Assembly: GCF_024741135.1 (NCBI RefSeq)
Contig: NZ_JANSUY010000014.1
Location: forward strand, 124,001-188,000
From: Aquiflexum gelatinilyticum
Lineage (GTDB): Bacteria; Bacteroidota; Bacteroidia; Cytophagales; Cyclobacteriaceae
DNA: 64,000 nt
Direction of reading: 5' to 3'
Part shown: one piece after another, positions 41,735-49,520 of the stretch
How the letters are laid out: every line of letters starts with the position of its first letter
How positions within the stretch are numbered: position 1 is the stretch's first letter
Translations under genes and position numbers: made by a program
The notes under the pieces: generated by a model
What the model saw: only the letters and a program-made list of their open reading frames with translations
The model's database searches: none
What the model was told of the DNA's origin: nothing

Positions 41735-42907
41735 ATGAAAAATATTCATGCACTAATAATATTTCTATTATTGTTAATTTCTGCACCAATAATTGCCCAA
41801 GAAGAAGAGGAAGAAGAAGGTAAATTGTCTTTCTCAGGATCTGCAGACGTATATTTTCGCAAAAATTTTAATGGACCAACAAAAGGTGAATTTGCCCAAT
41901 CACCTAATACATCTTTTGGTAACCTTCCGGGTTTCTCGCTTGGCATGCTCAATTTGATCACGAAATATGAAGGCAAAAAAGTCGGTGTTGTAGCTGACCT
42001 GGTTTTTGGACCAAGAGGTGAGGATGCAGTTTTCAGATCTCCGATGAATACAGGAGGATTTGGAGGTAGCTCTCAGATAGTAAATCAATTGTACGTGTAT
42101 TGGACAGTCACTGATGCGGTTACCCTGACTTTCGGTAATTTTAATACCTACCTGGGTTATGAAGTGATATCCCCTACAGCCAACTTCAATTATTCGACTT
42201 CTTACATGTTTTCTTATGGACCTTTTTCTCATACAGGTATCAAGGCGAATATTGACTTATCAGAGAAAATATCCTTCATGGCATCCATCATGAATCCCAC
42301 TGACATGACCGAATTCAATGATTTGGAGAGTTATACATTTGGAGCACAATTAGGCTATGCAGGAGAAATGGGAAATACCTACCTGAATTTCCTATATGGA
42401 GACCAAGATGGTACTTTTGATTTGGACTTTCCTCTAAATATTGGTCAGGTATCTGCAGGAAAGACATTTCAGGTAGATTTGACTTCAGGTCTGAATTTGA
42501 CAGAGAAATTTTATCTAGGAGTGAACGCTACTTACAATACAATAGCATCCGGAGAGATTGTTTCAGGCCCAGATGATGTTGAAGATGTAGATGGCGATGC
42601 TTCAGGATTCTATGGGGTAGCTTTGTACCTTCAGTCACAGGTTTCAGATAAATTCAGACTTGGGGCAAGAGGTGAATATTTCTCAGTATTCAATACGGGT
42701 ATTGATGGCGCTGTTGGCTTGAACAGCGATGGCGATGGAAATGTTTTTGCCCTTACTTTGACCGGTAATGTCAAGGTTTCCAAAAATTTTACTCTTATAC
42801 CTGAATTGAGGGTGGATACTACCTCCGAGGACACATTCCTTAACAATTCTCTAGACCCTTCAAAAAATCTTTCATCATTCCTTTTGGCAGCAGTATTTTC
42901 TTTTTAA
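41735..42907 (+). CDS. Outer-membrane beta-barrel porin (BBP2/OmpL-like)
   Basis: The product has 390 residues with a signal peptide ending PIIAQ and an acidic EEEEEE stretch after it. The rest is alternating strands. FSGSADVYFRKNF opens the barrel, VGVVADLVFGPRGEDAVF and TLTFGNFNTYLGYEVISPTANFNYSTSYMFSYGPFSHTGIKA are typical of the putative beta-barrel porin-2 family, and the chain ends in Phe. It is downstream of amt and may let ammonium or other small solutes cross the outer membrane. Specificity is an inference from position. Confidence 0.75.
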   Translation: MKNIHALIIFLLLLISAPIIAQEEEEEEGKLSFSGSADVYFRKNFNGPTKGEFAQSPNTSFGNLPGFSLGMLNLITKYEGKKVGVVADLVFGPRGEDAVFRSPMNTGGFGGSSQIVNQLYVYWTVTDAVTLTFGNFNTYLGYEVISPTANFNYSTSYMFSYGPFSHTGIKANIDLSEKISFMASIMNPTDMTEFNDLESYTFGAQLGYAGEMGNTYLNFLYGDQDGTFDLDFPLNIGQVSAGKTFQVDLTSGLNLTEKFYLGVNATYNTIASGEIVSGPDDVEDVDGDASGFYGVALYLQSQVSDKFRLGARGEYFSVFNTGIDGAVGLNSDGDGNVFALTLTGNVKVSKNFTLIPELRVDTTSEDTFLNNSLDPSKNLSSFLLAAVFSF

Positions 42908-42933
42908 TCGGGATAATTTTAAAATTTTTTTCC

Positions 42934-42977
42934 AAACCTGCATTCATTCAAAATGAAAGCAGGTTTTATTTTTTTTG
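42934..42977 (+). terminator. Terminator of the amt-porin unit
   Basis: AAACCTGCATTCATT (42934-42948) pairs with AATGAAAGCAGGTTT (42951-42965) with one mismatch and is followed by a T-run. It is a strong intrinsic terminator 27 bases after the porin stop. Confidence 0.9.
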
Positions 42978-43207
42978 GTATTTATTCCAATCTCATCGGT
43001 AGTTTTGATAGTAATTTTTGAAAAAAAATGTTTTTTCGGGTTTATGTAGGGTTAAAAAACATCCATTTTTACTATTTTGATATATTTATAAACAGTATAA
43101 AATTTTTATTTTTAACCTATAAAACATATAAAAGTCTGTTTTGGACAAACAATTTTTTAATTTCTCGTATATATTACTGAAAATTAGAAAACCCAAATCG
43201 CTTTAAT

Positions 43208-43507
43208 ATGAAAAAGTTACCATTATTTATCCTTGCGTTTTTCTTCACAATATTTGTATCAAACGCTCAGGCATTTAAGGATCTTCAAGGACCGGCTGCC
43301 AAAAATTATAAACCTTGGAAGGATAATTCCAAAAAAACTACCGCCATGGTCAATGTGACACCAAACGAAAAACAAGGACCTGCATTCAAGAATGCTAAGG
43401 CTTGGGAGCAAGATTCTCAAAAGGTTGAGTTGGTTTCAAGACCCGTCACTGAAGAAAGAGAATTTGGACCAAAAGCTAAAAACAGACAACCTTGGAAGAA
43501 TGATTGA
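43208..43507 (+). CDS. Small secreted protein with three GP-KN-PW repeats
   Basis: The product has 99 residues with a signal peptide ending NAQA at about residue 22. The mature part consists of three spaced motifs: GPAAKNYKPWKD (from Gly28), GPAFKNAKAWEQD (from Gly57) and GPKAKNRQPWKND (from Gly87). In each, Gly and Trp are nine residues apart, and the motifs repeat every 29-30 residues. The linkers are charged and disordered-looking. No family was recognised. It is flanked by terminators on both sides, so it is transcribed alone, after an AT-rich 300-base leader region. Confidence 0.7.
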   Translation: MKKLPLFILAFFFTIFVSNAQAFKDLQGPAAKNYKPWKDNSKKTTAMVNVTPNEKQGPAFKNAKAWEQDSQKVELVSRPVTEEREFGPKAKNRQPWKND

Positions 43508-43528
43508 TTCATAATACAGTTTGAAAAT

Positions 43529-43558
43529 AAAAAAGGACGTATTTCGACGTCCTTTTTT
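43529..43558. terminator. Bidirectional terminator
   Basis: AAAAGGACGT (43531-43540) pairs with ACGTCCTTTT (43547-43556) around a 6-base loop, with A and T runs on both sides. It separates the repeat-protein gene from the convergent GroES-like gene. Confidence 0.9.
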
Positions 43559-43604
43559 ATTTTCCCATTTTTGAAGTTATTTGAAATCTAAATATTTGAA
43601 ATAC

Positions 43605-43979
43605 TTAAAGTTCTTCTTCTCTTTCAAGCATAAGTATTGAATGCTGAGGTACAATGAAATATTTATCGCCTTCATAAATGACTTCATAGGCGCCATTCAA
43701 TAAAAAAATGGCCAAGTCCCCTTCTTTTGCCTGAAGTGGGATATATCGGATTTTTTCTTCGATATCCATCCAAGGTTCCCTGTCTTCAGTAGGCATTGGG
43801 ATCGGATATCCCGGTCCGGTCTTGATGATATAGCCTTGCTGTACCTTTTCTTTTTCCTGAACTCCCGGGGGAAGATATAGTCCGGAGGATGTCCTTTCGT
43901 CAGCTTTTTTGAGTTTGATCAAAACCCTATCGCCTACAATGATAAGTTTCTTGAGTTTATTATCTGGGGTGAGTTGCAT
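43605..43979 (-). CDS. GroES-like (Cpn10 family) co-chaperone
   Basis: The ATG at 43979 gives 124 residues; the frame extends 13 codons upstream without resemblance to the family. KLIIVGDRVLIKLKKADERTSSGLYLPPGVQEKEKVQQGYIIKTGPG matches the Cpn10 beta-barrel with the mobile-loop region. The protein is longer than a typical GroES (about 95) because of a PIPMPTEDREPWMDIEEKIRYIP insert before the last strands. No groEL is adjacent, so it is probably an accessory Cpn10 rather than the main GroES. It lies directly downstream of dnaK on the same strand. Confidence 0.8.
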   Translation of the reverse strand: MQLTPDNKLKKLIIVGDRVLIKLKKADERTSSGLYLPPGVQEKEKVQQGYIIKTGPGYPIPMPTEDREPWMDIEEKIRYIPLQAKEGDLAIFLLNGAYEVIYEGDKYFIVPQHSILMLEREEEL

Positions 43980-44041
43980 GTAGTAGGAATGAAATAAACA
44001 TTGTATTATAAAAGACAATCAAGCAAACAAGAATGTATAAT

Positions 44042-44080
44042 CAAAAAACAACGGCATCCATACTTTCATACAGATGCCGT
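44042..44080 (-). terminator. Terminator of dnaK
   Basis: ACGGCATC (44051-44058) pairs with GATGCCGT (44073-44080). On the minus strand a U-rich run follows (plus-strand CAAAAAAC at 44042-44049). It lies 24 bases past the dnaK stop, so the GroES-like gene is probably expressed separately. Confidence 0.8.
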
Positions 44081-44103
44081 CCCATTTCTGAGTTATTTAA
44101 GGA

Positions 44104-46032
44104 TTACTTTTTGTCCTCAGAGACTTCTTCGTAATCTACATCTGAAACACTATCGCCGGCATTTGATGCACCTTCTCCTGCATTGGCATCAGGCCCAGGC
44201 TGTGCACCTGCACCTTGGGTGGCATTAGTGGCATTATATATTTCCTGTGAAGCTGCTTCCCAAGCTTTATTCAATGCTTCAGACGCAGACTCGATACTTG
44301 CAAGGTCTTTTGAAGCATGAGCAGATTTCAATCCTTCCAAAGCTGCACTGATATTTGCTTTATTTCCATCAGAAAGCTTGTCACCATATTCTTTCAGTTG
44401 CTTTTCTGTTTGGAAAATCTGACTGTCAGCTTGGTTCAATTTTTCGATTTTTTCTTTTTCAGCTTTATCAGTTGCGGCGTTGGCTTCAGCTTCGCGCTTC
44501 ATTCTTTCGATATCATCCTGAGATAAACCGGAAGAAGCCTCGATTTTTATTTTTTGCTCTTTACCAGTTCCTTTGTCTTTTGCAGAGACGTTGAGTATAC
44601 CGTTGGCATCTATATCGAATGTAACTTCGATCTGGGGAATACCTCTTGGTGCAGGTGGAATATCGCTCAGTTGGAACCTTCCGATAGACCTGTTATCTTT
44701 GGCTAAAGCTCTTTCACCTTGAAGCACGTGGATATCAACAGCAGGTTGGTTGTCTGCAGCGGTTGAGAAAACTTCAGATTTTTTAGTAGGAATTGTGGTA
44801 TTGGATTCGATCAGTTTGGTAAATACACCGCCCATAGTCTCGATTCCCAATGAAAGTGGTGTCACATCAAGCAACAATACATCTTTCACTTCACCTGTCA
44901 ATACACCGCCTTGGATGGCAGCACCTATGGCTACTACTTCATCAGGATTCACTCCTTTAGAAGGTTTCTTGCCAAAGAACTTCTCTACTTCTTCCTGGAT
45001 TTTTGGAATTCTTGTAGAACCACCTACCAAGATCACCTCATCAATATCTGATGGATTAAGTCCTGCATCGGCTAAAGCTTTTTTGCAGGGATCCATTGAC
45101 CTTTTTACCAAATCAGCAGTAAGCTGCTCAAACTTTGCCCTACTCAAGGTTCTTACCAAGTGCTTTGGACCTGTTTGGGTTGCAGTGATATAAGGAAGAT
45201 TGATTTCAGTAGAAGCCGAACTTGAAAGTTCGATCTTGGCTTTTTCAGCAGCTTCTTTCAATCTCTGAAGTGCCATTGGATCTTTTCTCAAATCGATTTG
45301 CTCTTCTGACTGAAATTCTTCAGCAAGCCAGTTGATGATCTTTTGGTCGAAGTCATCACCACCTAGGTGAACGTCACCGTTGGTTGATTTTACTTCAAAT
45401 ACACCATCACCCAATTCAAGAACCGAAATATCGAATGTACCGCCACCAAGGTCATACACTGCGATTTTCATATCCTGATTTTTCTTGTCCATACCGTATG
45501 CCAAAGCAGCAGCGGTGGGCTCATTGATGATCCTTTTTACCTCAAGGCCTGCAATCTGCCCTGCTTCTTTGGTAGCTTGACGCTCAGCATCGTTGAAATA
45601 GGCCGGCACTGTAATGACAGCTTCTGTGACAGTTTGTCCCAAGAAATCCTCAGCAGTACTCTTCATTTTCTGAAGGATCATGGCAGATAATTCTTGCGGA
45701 GTATAAGATCTGTCTCCGATTTTGACTACGACAGTATCATTTGTCCCTTTTTCTACTTTATAAGAAGCATGCTTTTTCTCTTCAGAAATTTCAGAGAATT
45801 TTTTACCCATAAACCTCTTTACTGAGGAAATGGTGTTTGAGGGGTTAGTAATGGCCTGACGTTTTGCAGGGTCACCTACTTTCCTTTCTCCGTTTCCATT
45901 GTCGAGGAAAGCCACGATGGATGGCGTGGTTCTTCTTCCTTCGCTGTTTTGGATGACCACTGGTTCGTTACCTTCCATTACCGCTACGCAGGAGTTGGTG
46001 GTACCTAAGTCTATACCTATGATTTTTCCCAT
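44104..46032 (-). CDS. dnaK: Molecular chaperone DnaK (Hsp70)
   Basis: The product has 642 residues. [18 protein letters not shown] is the phosphate-binding loop, [33 protein letters not shown] and [13 protein letters not shown] complete the ATPase domain, and [14 protein letters not shown] starts the substrate-binding domain. The C-terminal tail is Gly/Ala/Asn-rich and ends [12 protein letters not shown], close to the usual EEVxDD-like end. It folds and rescues proteins with DnaJ and GrpE, which are not in the window. Confidence 0.98.
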   Translation of the reverse strand: MGKIIGIDLGTTNSCVAVMEGNEPVVIQNSEGRRTTPSIVAFLDNGNGERKVGDPAKRQAITNPSNTISSVKRFMGKKFSEISEEKKHASYKVEKGTNDTVVVKIGDRSYTPQELSAMILQKMKSTAEDFLGQTVTEAVITVPAYFNDAERQATKEAGQIAGLEVKRIINEPTAAALAYGMDKKNQDMKIAVYDLGGGTFDISVLELGDGVFEVKSTNGDVHLGGDDFDQKIINWLAEEFQSEEQIDLRKDPMALQRLKEAAEKAKIELSSSASTEINLPYITATQTGPKHLVRTLSRAKFEQLTADLVKRSMDPCKKALADAGLNPSDIDEVILVGGSTRIPKIQEEVEKFFGKKPSKGVNPDEVVAIGAAIQGGVLTGEVKDVLLLDVTPLSLGIETMGGVFTKLIESNTTIPTKKSEVFSTAADNQPAVDIHVLQGERALAKDNRSIGRFQLSDIPPAPRGIPQIEVTFDIDANGILNVSAKDKGTGKEQKIKIEASSGLSQDDIERMKREAEANAATDKAEKEKIEKLNQADSQIFQTEKQLKEYGDKLSDGNKANISAALEGLKSAHASKDLASIESASEALNKAWEAASQEIYNATNATQGAGAQPGPDANAGEGASNAGDSVSDVDYEEVSEDKK

Positions 46033-46083
46033 GATTTTATATTTTAATATTTATTGATTACAACTTTGATTTGAAAGCTATTA

Positions 46084-46134
46084 GACAACTCATGTGCCAA
46101 GCATAAAAACAAAGTTTTCTGTGTCAGATTGACA
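46084..46134 (-). promoter_or_regulatory. Possible sigma-54-type promoter with TGTCA/TGACA boxes upstream of dnaK
   Basis: On the minus strand TTGGCACATGAGTTGTC (46100-46084) resembles the sigma-54 consensus TGGCAC-N5-TTGC, with T instead of C at the last key base. It lies about 50 bases upstream of the dnaK ATG. Further upstream, TGTCA-GAT-TGACA (46122-46134) is an inverted repeat, and another TGACAG follows at about 46141. They could bind an activator. Not proven. Confidence 0.4.
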
Positions 46135-46200
46135 GATAATATGACAGGAAATCCAATTTGAATGAAAAATGCCAATAGGTTTCAATGTTGAATTGTCAGG

Positions 46201-47265
46201 TCAATCGTAAACCCACCAACTGGGCCTTATGCTTGTCCAATCCCGTCCTGCCGCCCGGCCTTCACAACTAAGGCACTCTGAAGAATACAGATTTGAAGGT
46301 TTTCCTTGAATGTATTCGCAAATAGGCTGGAGGTAGATGGGTGAAATCTCCGAAGTGACATAAAACCTCGAAACAGAGGATTTCGCAACCTCAAAATAGC
46401 CGAGCACATTCTCATTTGGATTATCTGTATTCACAATGTTTCCCAAAACACGTGCAGGTGGAATATCAAATAGAGAACCTTGATTATTGATAACGATTTC
46501 TATTTTTTGCCAATATTCAAATGATTCCCTGTTGACACTAAGCTGCTTGACTGTCACGAAAAATGGAAACAAAAAGGCATTGTTTATCTTCCTGGTAGCT
46601 AGAAGTTTTTCTGTACTTCGGCTATTTGTGGCAGTTCCATCAAATAAATTTACTTTGGTAGGGTCCATCACATCAAAAATAAAACAAGGTGGAGGTAGCG
46701 GAACCCCGGGAGGAATCCACAACAACTGCCAATAATGGGCTTCCTCTACAATCCACCTAATAAATAGTTGTTCCGAAGTTTCCGGTAACTTTGAATTGGT
46801 GTAAACTTTAAAAACATGCTCATCCAAGGAAGTCTTAAATGGCTCATATGCCACTTTATAACTTAAGCTATCTATACCGACATGTTTTGGGATTTCCTGA
46901 AATTTTGACTTGTAAACCGAGCCTTCCAACTCAACTTCCAATGCATAGCTTTGGCCTTCTTCAGCTTTTAATCCATGTAACTCATATACACCATTACCGG
47001 TATTGGTGTATGCTTTTTTTTCTTCTCCAGATATGATCAAATATACTTCAGCGTTGGAGACGCCTTTGGGTCGGAAGCCAAATGGTGCCGAAGTACTGAT
47101 TTTGACAGTATGGATATCCTCACTATCTGTAAATAATCCATAAATAATTAACTGTCCTTCTACTGTTTCTTGCCAAAAATCAAGTCTGTCAATGCAAGAC
47201 ACTGTTGGGATCAAAATAGAACTCAACGTCAGCAATAACTTAAAACCATAGATAATTTTTCTCAT
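46201..47265 (-). CDS. DUF4249 outer-membrane lipoprotein (copy 3)
   Basis: The ATG at 47265 gives 354 residues; six codons upstream is an alternative. The signal sequence ends PTVSC, followed by the family signature C-I-D-R-L-D-F and EGQLIIYGLFTDSED. Later blocks include GVSNAEVYLIISGEEKKAY, GVYELHGLKAEEGQSYALEV, and ENVLGYFEVAKSSVSRFY. DUF4249 proteins in Bacteroidota are lipoproteins often encoded beside a TonB-dependent receptor; their role is unknown. This is the last and most divergent copy of three in tandem. A Cys pair near the end (SECLSCEGRA) is shared with its neighbours. Confidence 0.85.
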   Translation of the reverse strand: MRKIIYGFKLLLTLSSILIPTVSCIDRLDFWQETVEGQLIIYGLFTDSEDIHTVKISTSAPFGFRPKGVSNAEVYLIISGEEKKAYTNTGNGVYELHGLKAEEGQSYALEVELEGSVYKSKFQEIPKHVGIDSLSYKVAYEPFKTSLDEHVFKVYTNSKLPETSEQLFIRWIVEEAHYWQLLWIPPGVPLPPPCFIFDVMDPTKVNLFDGTATNSRSTEKLLATRKINNAFLFPFFVTVKQLSVNRESFEYWQKIEIVINNQGSLFDIPPARVLGNIVNTDNPNENVLGYFEVAKSSVSRFYVTSEISPIYLQPICEYIQGKPSNLYSSECLSCEGRAAGRDWTSIRPSWWVYD

Positions 47266-47310
47266 CTTAATTTTCAAAGTCAAAAAATTCAGAATTTTTC
47301 CAATTTAGCT

Positions 47311-48390
47311 TTAGTTTTCATTCCACCATGGAGGCTCGATTGTAGTCCACTTTTTTCCTCTGGCCCTTTCATCACATTCGATACACTCAGCAGTGTACTC
47401 TGAAGCCGGCTTTCCGACGATAAATTCACAAGGTCTATTTAAGAAAAACGGAACATCACCTCTATTTGTGGAAATTCGGGTTATTTTTTCCTTAGCAACC
47501 TCAAAATAGCCCAATACCCTTTCATTTGGATTAGCTGCATTATATATATTTCCAAACACCGGGGCAGGCGGAATGTCAAAAAGCGAGCCTTGGTTTGAGA
47601 CCGCGATTTTGATTTTTTCCCAATAAATAAAGGCCTCCCTGTTGATACTTAGCTGCCGGACCGAAACAAAGAAAATTGAAATAAATGAATTGTCTACCTG
47701 CCTTTTGCCTAGGACAAGGGATGTATTTCGTGTACCGGTATTTGACCCATCGAATAAATTAAGTCTGTTGGGCTCAATCAAATCTGAAATAAAACAATTT
47801 GGAGGAGGAGGCGGACACCAACCGACACATGGTAGCCAGATCCTTTCCCAAAGATATGTCTCTTCGACTAACCATCTTATAAAAATCGGTTCTGGAGTTT
47901 CGGGGAATGTGCATTCTGTACTTACAGTAAATACCGGTTCAGGACTTTCATTATTGAAAGGTTCATTTTTAAATGTAAAGCTAAGGTTGTCCTCTCCGGT
48001 GGCTTTGGGCAAAGATTCGAAAGAAGATCGGTAAGTGTTATTTTCAAAAATAACTTCTAAGGAATAGCGCTTTCCATCATTTACCTTATAGTTGATTAGC
48101 TCATATACTCCATTTCCAATATCAAAATAACGGATTTTTTCACCAGAGTCCGTTAGAAGGAAAACCTCAGCACCCGGAACTCCTTTTGGAGCTAAACCTA
48201 GCAGAGAAGTCCGACTTATGGTAACAATCTGTTTTTCTCCACTGTCAGTCAGCAAACCATAAATTACCAATTGGCCTTCTTCAGTTGTTCCAATGAAATC
48301 CAACCTATCAATGCAGGAAGTGTAAATGAACGAATGAAGAATCGCACATATCAAAATGCTAGTAATCTTATATTTTTTTAAACTTTTCAT
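47311..48390 (-). CDS. DUF4249 outer-membrane lipoprotein (copy 2)
   Basis: The ATG at 48390 gives 359 residues. The signal sequence ends IYTSC and the mature part opens C-I-D-R-L-D-F, then EGQLVIYGLLTDSGEKQIV. It shares PGAEVFLLTDSGEKIRYF, a Pro-rich loop (WCPPPPPNCFISDLIEPNRLNLFDGS), RQLSINREAFIYWEKI, GSLFDIPPAPVFGNI and a C-terminal ECIECDERA pair with copies 1 and 3. It lies 45 bases upstream of copy 3 and 41 bases downstream of copy 1, forming one operon led by the TonB-dependent receptor. Confidence 0.88.
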   Translation of the reverse strand: MKSLKKYKITSILICAILHSFIYTSCIDRLDFIGTTEEGQLVIYGLLTDSGEKQIVTISRTSLLGLAPKGVPGAEVFLLTDSGEKIRYFDIGNGVYELINYKVNDGKRYSLEVIFENNTYRSSFESLPKATGEDNLSFTFKNEPFNNESPEPVFTVSTECTFPETPEPIFIRWLVEETYLWERIWLPCVGWCPPPPPNCFISDLIEPNRLNLFDGSNTGTRNTSLVLGKRQVDNSFISIFFVSVRQLSINREAFIYWEKIKIAVSNQGSLFDIPPAPVFGNIYNAANPNERVLGYFEVAKEKITRISTNRGDVPFFLNRPCEFIVGKPASEYTAECIECDERARGKKWTTIEPPWWNEN

Positions 48391-48443
48391 TTGGTACTCC
48401 ACTCATTGAACTTCCTAATCCAACTATCGGATTTCAATATTTC

Positions 48444-49520
48444 CTAGTCAAATTTCCACCAAACCGGTGCATCATTTGTCCACCTTCTTCCCTGAGCTCT
48501 AGCCTCACAGCTTTTACATTCAGATGCGTAGGAGTCATCAGGTTTATTGGGAAAATACTGACAAGGATCGACTAGGTAAAACGGGACATCGGCCCTTGTG
48601 GTGTAGATTCTGGTTACCTTTGTTTTTGCCACCTCAAAATACCCCAAAACTGTTTCTTCCCGGTCTTCCACATTGGATATGTTTCCAAAAACAGGGGCAG
48701 GGGGCGTATCAAAAAGGGAACCTCGGTTATTGACTACAATTCTGATTTTTCCCCAATATTCATATGCTTCCCGGTTGATGCTTAATTGTTTGACGCTCAC
48801 AAAAAAAGGATACAGAAAGGAATTGTCCACCTTTCTTTTGCCCAATACAAAATTCCCTTTTCTTGTATTGGTACTAGAACCATCAAAAAGGTTGAGCCTA
48901 TTGGGTTCTATGACATCTGAAATAAAACATGGGGGTGGAGGTGGAGGTGGAAATCCTGTTCCTGGCAAATAGGTCAAAGGCCAAATGTACGTCTCCTCGA
49001 GCATCCATCTCAAATAAATAGGATCCTGAGAGGAAGGCAGAGTTGTCTCTGAATAAACGGTAAATACCGATTCCGGTGATTCGGTCCTGAAAGGTTCATT
49101 TTTAAATTCAAAACTGAGCACATCTTCTGCAAGCATTTTCGGCATTTTTTCAAATCTTGATCGGTAGACTTTCTGATCAACAGTTACTTCTATGGCATAA
49201 CTTTCATCCTCTGAAGCACCAAACCCTTCCAAAACATACTCTCCAATCCCTCTGAGAATGTAGCTGTATCTTTCACCTGAAGATGTCAATAATGAAACTT
49301 CAGCATTCTGTACTCCGGTTGGTCCAAGGCCAAAAGCCGACGTCCTGCTGACATTGACCACCTGCCTTTCTACGATATTTGTCAATAACCCATAGATTAC
49401 CAATTGGCCTTCTTGTGTATCTCCTACAAAATCAAGTTTGTCAATACAAGAAGCAGGTAAAAAAAGGCAAAGAAAAAATGCCAAAAACAGTCGGATGATT
49501 ATTTTGAGTTGTGAAATCAT
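48444..49520 (-). CDS. DUF4249 outer-membrane lipoprotein (copy 1)
   Basis: The product has 358 residues with a signal sequence ending LPASC and the C-I-D-K-L-D-F signature. Its ATG overlaps the stop of the TonB-dependent receptor by four bases, so the two are translationally coupled, which argues for a receptor-lipoprotein complex. It carries the same Pro-rich loop (FPPPPPPCFISDVIEPNRLNLFDGS), KQLSINREAYEYWGKI, GSLFDTPPAPVFGNI and C-terminal ECKSCEARA pair. Closest to copy 2 by eye. Confidence 0.9.
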   Translation of the reverse strand: MISQLKIIIRLFLAFFLCLFLPASCIDKLDFVGDTQEGQLVIYGLLTNIVERQVVNVSRTSAFGLGPTGVQNAEVSLLTSSGERYSYILRGIGEYVLEGFGASEDESYAIEVTVDQKVYRSRFEKMPKMLAEDVLSFEFKNEPFRTESPESVFTVYSETTLPSSQDPIYLRWMLEETYIWPLTYLPGTGFPPPPPPPCFISDVIEPNRLNLFDGSSTNTRKGNFVLGKRKVDNSFLYPFFVSVKQLSINREAYEYWGKIRIVVNNRGSLFDTPPAPVFGNISNVEDREETVLGYFEVAKTKVTRIYTTRADVPFYLVDPCQYFPNKPDDSYASECKSCEARAQGRRWTNDAPVWWKFD

